Positions 14,667 to 19,355 of a stretch of 19,355 nt of DNA are shown one piece after another. The position numbers and the translations under genes are program-made. Source of the DNA: M3007 sp040383605 (lineage in GTDB: Bacteria > Bacteroidota > Bacteroidia > Chitinophagales > Saprospiraceae); the NCBI GenBank assembly GCA_040383605.1, contig JBEIDF010000056.1:1-19355 (forward strand), read 5' to 3'. The notes beneath the pieces are model-generated. The model was not told the origin of the DNA. It was given only the letters and a program-made list of their open reading frames with translations, and searched no databases. Every line of letters begins with the position of its first letter. The stretch's first letter is position 1.

Positions 14667-15269
14667 CTATGATTCGATCAGATCCAGTACCAGTTGATCT
14701 ATATTCGTCCAAGGATTGCGGTCGGTGGGATGCTTTTCAAATGCCGTGAACTGGTTCCGTAGCCATGCTGCATTCCTGATTGCCTGCTGAAGATTGATTT
14801 TCAGGTAGGTAAAGTCATTTTGCCGGGCTTTCTGATATCCCGGGTAGTGCTTGCTAAGCGCATCTAAAAGCGCTGCAGCGTTTTCATAAGCACGGGCGGA
14901 CTGTTCAAAATGCATCAGGTACCAGGTTTCAAAAGCGATCGAGGAGAACCCAATATTAAATCCCTGGCGACGTGCGAGTTCGTAGGCGCTCAAGCGTTTT
15001 GGTTGATGATCGTGATCGAATACCACCCATATTTTATCATACGCATTTCCTTCCTCCCGTGCTTTCCGCGCCCAGGCGATCGCTTCCTGTACAATTTGAA
15101 CAGGTGAAGGATTTTTTGCAACCACAACGCTTGGATGCACAGCAATTAACTGCTGCCTGTAATCTGCATCCTCTTTGATCGCCTGAAAATAGTTCTTTTC
15201 CGTCTGGCCTTCGCACAGCACCAGCACGCGTCGTCGAATAGATTTCCGTACTTGCTTAGAGCGTTTCAT
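14667..15269 (-). CDS. rloB: RloB-family TOPRIM-like protein (defence module)
   Basis: This 200-residue protein fits the RloB family. It has a basic N terminus (MKRSKQVRKSIRRR), then VLVLCEGQTEKNYF (15-28) with Glu20, then WVVFDHDHQP (81-90) with the acidic DxD pair Asp85 and Asp87, then SSIAFETWYLMHF (109-121), and a helical C-terminal half. The Glu ... DxD arrangement resembles a TOPRIM metal site, so nuclease activity is plausible but not shown. It overlaps the end of the ATPase gene by 14 bases, so the two are translated together. RloA/RloB pairs were first noted next to restriction loci. The AbiL phage-exclusion system of lactococci is, from memory, a similar ATPase plus RloB pair. Confidence 0.88.
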   Translation of the reverse strand: MKRSKQVRKSIRRRVLVLCEGQTEKNYFQAIKEDADYRQQLIAVHPSVVVAKNPSPVQIVQEAIAWARKAREEGNAYDKIWVVFDHDHQPKRLSAYELARRQGFNIGFSSIAFETWYLMHFEQSARAYENAAALLDALSKHYPGYQKARQNDFTYLKINLQQAIRNAAWLRNQFTAFEKHPTDRNPWTNIDQLVLDLIES

Positions 15270-16512
15270 AGCCGGTATAGTTCAGTTCGAAGTCCAAACT
15301 CTGAATACTGGGTATTCCGCCAAGTCGGCCAGACAAGTACCACGATTGATAAGGCGCACCTTTGATAATACCAGTGACATCAGAGAGCGAATACAATGTA
15401 GAGGCGCCCGTCTTATCCTTTTCTACGATCCAAATCTGATCACGTCGGAACCCAGTGCTGCCTAGAAGATTGGTGTCATGGGTTGCCAGCACCAACTGAG
15501 CGCCTCGGTTGTTAATTTCAGGATTGTGAAACAACTGAATTAAGTAACTACTAATCAACGGATGCAGGCTGCGTTCGAATTCGTCAATTACCATTATCCG
15601 GCCCTGCATGAGCGTCTCCAATAATAATCCGCCGAGGACAAATAATTTTTGCGTTCCTTTCGATTCCCACTCCAGCAAGAACGTGGCGACGCCTCGCTCT
15701 TTGTCGTTTTGGTCAAAATGTAGGTGCTGGGTTAATATTTCGTATTTGGACTTTGTCGCAGGGTTATCAGATTCTTCCACCTTAAAATGTAGGATTCCGG
15801 TATCAAAACTCTTGAGGAGCGCCGTAAAATTACGTAGAAACGGATCGTTTTTTTGGGCCTTCCGTATGCGCTCAGCGATGAGGTCTAAGTACGAATATTC
15901 TTCCCGTACATCATCAAATGGAAGCACCAGGAGTGATTCATTGAAAAAACGATGTACCTCCATTAATTGCGGAATGTTGTTGCCTGCGCCTTTCGACAAA
16001 AAAAGTTGATTCGCATTGGTCAACTCAGCCACTACGGCGCGTTGCCCTTTGAGGTATTCTCCAAATTCATACTTCTGTCCAGTGCGTGCGAAGAGTTTTG
16101 CCTCCCTGCCTTGTGGGCAGAAATAGAGGCTTTCATTTAACACGGCAACGGCAGAAATACTCAATGTATAGGTGTACCGAATGCCACTCAAGAGAAAATC
16201 GAGCGAAAAAATACTGGGAGCACCCAAGGTTCGATCGCTAAATTGGAAAGGAGCGTACGCTGCAAAACGCTCCTGCGGCCCCCGATCTGCCGGCAACAAC
16301 ACCAAATTGCGAAAGGCCTCCAGCGCTTCGATAAAGTTACTTTTGCCGGAGGCATTCGCACCGTAAACCACAGCGGCGCGGAGCAGAGCGTATTTATCGT
16401 TTACGGAAAAAAAGTGGTCAGCCGCTTCGTTTTTACTTTCATCTGGGATTAACGAAAAGGTCTGCCGCTCACGAAAAGACTTGTAGTTTTCTATACTAAA
16501 TTCAAGTATCAT
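15256..16512 (-). CDS. rloA: RloA-like AAA/ABC-type ATPase (defence module)
   Basis: This 418-residue ATPase of the OLD/RecF-like class starts with MILEFSIENYKSFRERQTFS, typical of the family. Walker A is GANASGKSN (51-59), an ABC-like signature region lies around 284-301 (ESKGTQKLFVLGGLLLETL), Walker B is IMVIDEFERSLHP (306-318) with Asp310/Glu311, and the switch His345 is in VLATHDTNLL. It ends in WYLSGRLGGIP, as in RloB-linked ATPases. All motifs are intact, so an active ATPase is expected. It is inferred to sense a phage product and control RloB. It is the first gene of the pair, with a good promoter at 16576-16546. Base composition looks more AT-rich than in the flanking genes, in keeping with horizontal transfer. 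Confidence 0.9.
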   Translation of the reverse strand: MILEFSIENYKSFRERQTFSLIPDESKNEAADHFFSVNDKYALLRAAVVYGANASGKSNFIEALEAFRNLVLLPADRGPQERFAAYAPFQFSDRTLGAPSIFSLDFLLSGIRYTYTLSISAVAVLNESLYFCPQGREAKLFARTGQKYEFGEYLKGQRAVVAELTNANQLFLSKGAGNNIPQLMEVHRFFNESLLVLPFDDVREEYSYLDLIAERIRKAQKNDPFLRNFTALLKSFDTGILHFKVEESDNPATKSKYEILTQHLHFDQNDKERGVATFLLEWESKGTQKLFVLGGLLLETLMQGRIMVIDEFERSLHPLISSYLIQLFHNPEINNRGAQLVLATHDTNLLGSTGFRRDQIWIVEKDKTGASTLYSLSDVTGIIKGAPYQSWYLSGRLGGIPSIQSLDFELNYTGYETL

Positions 16513-16545
16513 GCCGATTTAAGTTGCTAATTTGGAAATAAAGCC

Positions 16546-16576
16546 CAAAATTACAATTTAAATCGGTATTGCGCAA
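16546..16576 (-). promoter_or_regulatory. Promoter of rloA-rloB
   Basis: On the minus strand, TTG (16576-16574) is followed after exactly 20 bases by TAATTTTG (16553-16546), a near-ideal Bacteroidota promoter. Transcription would start near 16541, about 28 bases before the rloA ATG. The -7 sequence is identical to that of susC2. Confidence 0.7.
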
Positions 16577-16665
16577 GGTTTAATTGGAGTATGTCTCCGA
16601 AATTTTCCATGAATATCAAAATAGAAGCCTGTTTTTGCCATCGGCAAAGAATCCCCAAATACCCC

Positions 16666-17718
16666 CTACGCCAACCGCAACGTAAACCCAAATGTCGAGC
16701 CCTGATCCACATTGCTTCGCACGTTGATCGTCTGCTTGTGCGCTTCCACAATATGCTTGACGATGGAGAGGCCGAGGCCGGTGCCGCCGATTTCGCGCGA
16801 TCGGTGTTTGTCCACGCGGAAAAAGCGATCGAAAACGTGCGGCAGGTCTTCCGGCGATATCCCTATTCCGTTGTCGCTGACTTCCACCAGGATAAAGGTG
16901 GCCATGTCATAGAAACTGAGTTTGGTCACGCCGCCGTCCCGGCCGTATTTGATGGAGTTCTGCACCAGATTGATCAGTACCTGCCGGATGGCTTCCTTGT
17001 CGGCGATGACGCGGAAGTGCTGGTTGGCGCCTTCTTTATACGTGAGGCGGATATTTCTTTCCCGGGCTTTTATTTCCATATCGGCGAACACCTCGTCGCA
17101 GAGACTGCGGATGTCAAACTCCTGCATTTCGAGGATCATTTGCCCGGCCTCGAGCTTGTTGATTGTTTCCAGATCCTCCACGATCGCCTGCAGGCGTTCG
17201 ATATTGCGCGCCGCCCGTTGCAGGTATTTCATATTCACCTCCGGATCGTCGATTGCGCCGTCCAGCAGCGTATGGATAAAACCCTGGATATTAAATATTG
17301 GCGTTTTCAGTTCGTGCGACACGTCGCCAATAAACCGGCGGCGGTAGGCGGCCAGTTTTTCGAGGTCTTCAAATTCGCGCGCGCTCTGCTCCGCCCATTG
17401 CTCCACCTCCCGATCCACCAGGCCGAGGATATCCTCATTCATCCGGATTTTATCGGCCTTAAAATCGCTCGACATTTTATGCCGGTGGATGATTTTATAG
17501 ATCAGTTTGATGCGCCGGAAGATGAAGTATCGGACGAAAAAGAAATTTGCGGTAAAATCGGCAACCAGCGCCAGCACAAAAAGTGCCGCTATGCCTTTCC
17601 AGGAAATGGAAAGCACGCCGACCCAATCCAGGCTGGCGGCGAGCAGGGAAACGGAGGCCGCTGTGGTGAAAGCCGCCATGAAGGCGAGTTGCTGCGGCGT
17701 TTGATTTTTAAAAACCAT
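16666..17718 (-). CDS. Two-component sensor histidine kinase, PhoR-like
   Basis: The 350-residue kinase is taken from the ATG at 17718, two bases after the response-regulator stop. A TTG at 17724 that overlaps that stop is an alternative start. Two membrane helices (about 12-30 and 41-66) are joined by a loop of only about ten residues, so there is no real periplasmic sensor domain. A linker helix follows, then the HisKA box FIGDVSHELKTP with phospho-acceptor His135. The ATPase domain has LINLVQNSIKYG (Asn254), DNGIGI (282-287), FDRFFRVD (296-303) and GGTGLGL (311-317). All catalytic boxes are complete. It should phosphorylate the regulator encoded just upstream. The layout resembles PhoR of phosphate control, but that ligand assignment is only an inference. 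Confidence 0.93.
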   Translation of the reverse strand: MVFKNQTPQQLAFMAAFTTAASVSLLAASLDWVGVLSISWKGIAALFVLALVADFTANFFFVRYFIFRRIKLIYKIIHRHKMSSDFKADKIRMNEDILGLVDREVEQWAEQSAREFEDLEKLAAYRRRFIGDVSHELKTPIFNIQGFIHTLLDGAIDDPEVNMKYLQRAARNIERLQAIVEDLETINKLEAGQMILEMQEFDIRSLCDEVFADMEIKARERNIRLTYKEGANQHFRVIADKEAIRQVLINLVQNSIKYGRDGGVTKLSFYDMATFILVEVSDNGIGISPEDLPHVFDRFFRVDKHRSREIGGTGLGLSIVKHIVEAHKQTINVRSNVDQGSTFGFTLRLA

Positions 17719-17720
17719 GC

Positions 17721-18413
17721 TCAAAAATCGAACTTATATCCGATTCCTTTCATTGTTTTGATAAAATTTTCTCCAAGTCGCTCGCGCAGCTTGCGAATGT
17801 GCACATCAATGGTGCGGTTTCCTACGATCACTTCGCTGCCCCATATCCGGTCGAATATCTCCTCCCGGGTAAATACCCGCCCTGGTTTGGACGCCAAGAG
17901 CCAGAGTATTTCAAATTCTTTCCGGGGCAGTTCGATCTTTTCTTCATTGCGGTAAACCATCATTTTGGTGCGGTCAATGCGCAGCGGCGGCGCCTCGATG
18001 ACCTCCGGATCGTCCTCGCCCGCGCGGTCGCTGCGCCGCAAAAGCGCGTTGATGCGGCTGAGTAAAACGCGCGGTTTGATCGGTTTGGTGATGTAATCAT
18101 CGCCGCCGACATCCAGGGCGGTGATCTGGGAAAAATCCTCGTCGCGGGCGGTCAAAAAAGCGATCGGCGTATCCTGAAACTCCTTTTTTTCCCGGAGTTG
18201 GCGGCAAAGTTCCACGCCGTCCATCTCCGGCATCATGATATCCAGCAAGATCAAATCCGGCTTGTGCTGTTCGGCGGCAGCCAAGCCCTGCAGGCCATCC
18301 TGCGCTGTTACGACGACGAATCCCTCTTTTTTCAGGTTGTACTGAAGAAACTCCAGGATGTCCGGCTCGTCGTCCACGATCAATATTTTTTTTGCCGAAG
18401 CCTTTTCTTTCAT
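17721..18413 (-). CDS. OmpR/PhoB-family response regulator
   Basis: This 230-residue regulator has a receiver domain (about 8-124) with the acidic pair Asp14/Asp15, phospho-acceptor Asp58 in LILLDIMMPEMDG, Thr88 and Lys110 in DDYITKPIKPRVL. A winged-helix DNA-binding domain (about 140-230) follows, with LPRKEFEILWLLASKPGRVF, REEIFDRIWG and the ending IRKLRERLGE..IKTMKGIGYKFDF. It is the first gene of a two-gene operon with the kinase, and the reading frames are two bases apart. A TAnnTTTG motif sits 18 bases before the ATG. Targets are unknown; PhoB-like control of phosphate genes is one option. Confidence 0.95.
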   Translation of the reverse strand: MKEKASAKKILIVDDEPDILEFLQYNLKKEGFVVVTAQDGLQGLAAAEQHKPDLILLDIMMPEMDGVELCRQLREKKEFQDTPIAFLTARDEDFSQITALDVGGDDYITKPIKPRVLLSRINALLRRSDRAGEDDPEVIEAPPLRIDRTKMMVYRNEEKIELPRKEFEILWLLASKPGRVFTREEIFDRIWGSEVIVGNRTIDVHIRKLRERLGENFIKTMKGIGYKFDF

Positions 18414-18430
18414 AATGTCCGGATTTGATG

Positions 18431-18438
18431 CAAAGTTA
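18431..18438 (-). promoter_or_regulatory. -7 element TAACTTTG of the two-component operon
   Basis: TAACTTTG (18438-18431) matches TAnnTTTG and lies 17 bases before the regulator ATG, implying a 5' leader of about a dozen bases. The surrounding 13-mer TCTAACTTTGCAT is identical to the one at 5309-5297. No clear -33 TTG is present. Confidence 0.5.
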
Positions 18439-18570
18439 GAAAGTAGGCGCGGGGAACAGGCGCGTTTTCATGATTAAGTTAATGTTAATTATCCGGCAGG
18501 CGACGCGCAACAGGGGTGTTTTTAAATAGCAAGAATAACGCGGGTGAAAATGAAAGACGCGAATAGTTCT

Positions 18571-18578
18571 TACATTTG
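18571..18578 (+). promoter_or_regulatory. Candidate -7 element TACATTTG of the acyltransferase gene
   Basis: TACATTTG matches TAnnTTTG and would start a transcript near 18583, about 80 bases before the acyltransferase ATG. There is no TTG at the expected upstream distance, so support is moderate. Confidence 0.4.
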
Positions 18579-18594
18579 GCCCCGCATTTAGACC

Positions 18595-18607
18595 TAGGAT
18601 GATCCTA
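18595..18607. repeat. Short perfect inverted repeat before the acyltransferase gene
   Basis: TAGGATGATCCTA is a 13-base palindrome (6-bp arms, one central base) just after the inferred transcription start. It could be an operator or chance; nothing else identifies it. Confidence 0.3.
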
Positions 18608-18663
18608 AAAGATACCTGTTTTGTCATTTGCATAACTCGCCCCCTTGCCAAAAATCTGCTGTT

Positions 18664-19355
18664 ATGCCTAACCAACCCGTCCGCCCCCGCCGTAATCGCC
18701 TGCTTTCCACGTCGCGTATGTACCGCCGCCGATTAAAAGCCCGCCTGCCGATCAAGGATCCTTTTGGAAATATTCTTTTGGTTAAACGCCTGATCATGCT
18801 GCTTATCGGACTGGTCACGTACGCCGGCATGAATATCATTAACCGGCTGAAAGTAGAGGGCGCGGAGCATTTGAAGAATCTGCCGGACAAAAATGTGCTG
18901 TTCGTTTCTAATCACCAGACGTATTTTGCCGACGTGTTCGCGTTGTTTCATATTTTTTCTGCGACGAAATGGCATTTTCTAAACATCAACCTGCCGGTGT
19001 ACCTGCTCTGGCCGCGCGTAAAATCGTATTACATTGCCGCCGCAGAAACGATGCTGGAGAGCGGCTGGTTGCCGCGGTTCTTTACCTATGCCGGCGGGAT
19101 AACCATCAAGCGCAACTGGCGCAGAGCGGGCCAGGATATCCAGGGCGGCGCAGACCTCAGCGCGCCGATCAAGATCAAAAAAGCGCTTTCTTTCGGCTGG
19201 GTTATCACCTTCCCGCAAGGCACAACCACGCCCAACGCGCCAGTCCGAAAGGGTACCGATAATATTATCAAAAGTTACCGGCCCATCGTGGTGCCCGTAC
19301 ACATCGAGGGCCTCCGGGAGGCATTTGACAAGAAAGGGCTGCGTATCCGAAAAGC
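18664..19355 (+). CDS. PlsC-like 1-acylglycerol-3-phosphate acyltransferase (partial, 3' end cut)
   Basis: The first 230 codons are present and the frame is open at the window end. A basic N-terminal stretch is followed by a membrane-associated helix (LLVKRLIMLLIGLVTYAGMN, 38-57). Then come the PlsC motifs: VSNHQTYFAD (81-90), GGITIKRN (144-151), ITFPQGTTTP (181-190) and PIVVPVHIEG (207-216). It should transfer an acyl group to lysophosphatidate or another lysolipid at the inner membrane. Two motifs are unusual: five residues separate His84 from Asp90 where HX4D is usual, and Gln185 replaces the Glu of FPEGT. The start is the first ATG of the frame; Met19 is an alternative. It is transcribed divergently from the two-component operon. 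Confidence 0.85.
   Translation, partial: MPNQPVRPRRNRLLSTSRMYRRRLKARLPIKDPFGNILLVKRLIMLLIGLVTYAGMNIINRLKVEGAEHLKNLPDKNVLFVSNHQTYFADVFALFHIFSATKWHFLNINLPVYLLWPRVKSYYIAAAETMLESGWLPRFFTYAGGITIKRNWRRAGQDIQGGADLSAPIKIKKALSFGWVITFPQGTTTPNAPVRKGTDNIIKSYRPIVVPVHIEGLREAFDKKGLRIRK

Noticed and set aside
14667..16512. PARIS (AriA-AriB) as the name for the ATPase/TOPRIM-like pair.
   Set aside because: The second protein fits the RloB family by its EGQTEKNYF and FETWYLMHF segments, not the DUF4435 AriB type.
16634..16648. TTTGCC/GGCAAA hairpin as a terminator of the kinase gene.
   Set aside because: The stem has only six base pairs and no T-tract follows in either direction.
16591..17955. 454-codon plus-strand frame.
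   Set aside because: It lies opposite the histidine kinase and the response regulator, both of which have complete motifs; it shows no domain of its own.

Overview
The window looks like chromosomal DNA of a member of the Bacteroidota, probably a saprospirian or chitinophagal lineage; this is inferred from gene content and not tested. The evidence is two SusC/SusD pairs, several promoter motifs of the Bacteroidota type (TAnnTTTG), the general absence of Shine-Dalgarno sequences, and lipoproteins with SPII signals. There are no rRNA, tRNA, CRISPR, transposase or integrase genes.

Left part (1-10250), all genes on the minus strand. A complete SusC/SusD pair (susC2 9878-6906, susD2 6867-5323) has a long 5' leader with a 14-codon upstream ORF and competing hairpins, and ends at a strong intrinsic terminator (5298-5259). 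Downstream come an unidentified small lipoprotein (5224-4634) and a second, paralogous SusC/SusD pair (4561-1829 and 1823-294), followed two bases later by the start of an FG-GAP/VCBS lipoprotein that runs off the window. Compared with its paralogue, the second SusC lacks the N-terminal carboxypeptidase-regulatory-like domain and the usual TonB-box region.

Middle part (10255-13935), plus strand. aguA and aguB overlap by four bases and encode agmatine deiminase and N-carbamoylputrescine amidase, the two-step route from agmatine to putrescine. aguA has a TAnnTTTG motif only four bases before its ATG, which suggests a leaderless mRNA. After a GGATT-rich inverted repeat comes an acyl-CoA carboxylase carboxyltransferase (methylcrotonyl-CoA carboxylase beta type). 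The same repeat type occurs at 4595-4635.

Accessory part (13936-16576), minus strand. It holds a truncated PLP-enzyme pseudogene (methionine gamma-lyase / cystathionine gamma-lyase type) with three frameshifts, each explained by loss of one base from a homopolymer, and then a two-gene rloA-rloB module (ATPase plus TOPRIM-like protein, AbiL-like) with its own promoter. This module is the likeliest anti-phage system here.

Right part (16666-19355). A PhoB/PhoR-like response regulator and histidine kinase are on the minus strand. Divergent from them is a PlsC-family acyltransferase, cut by the window end, with unusual catalytic motifs.
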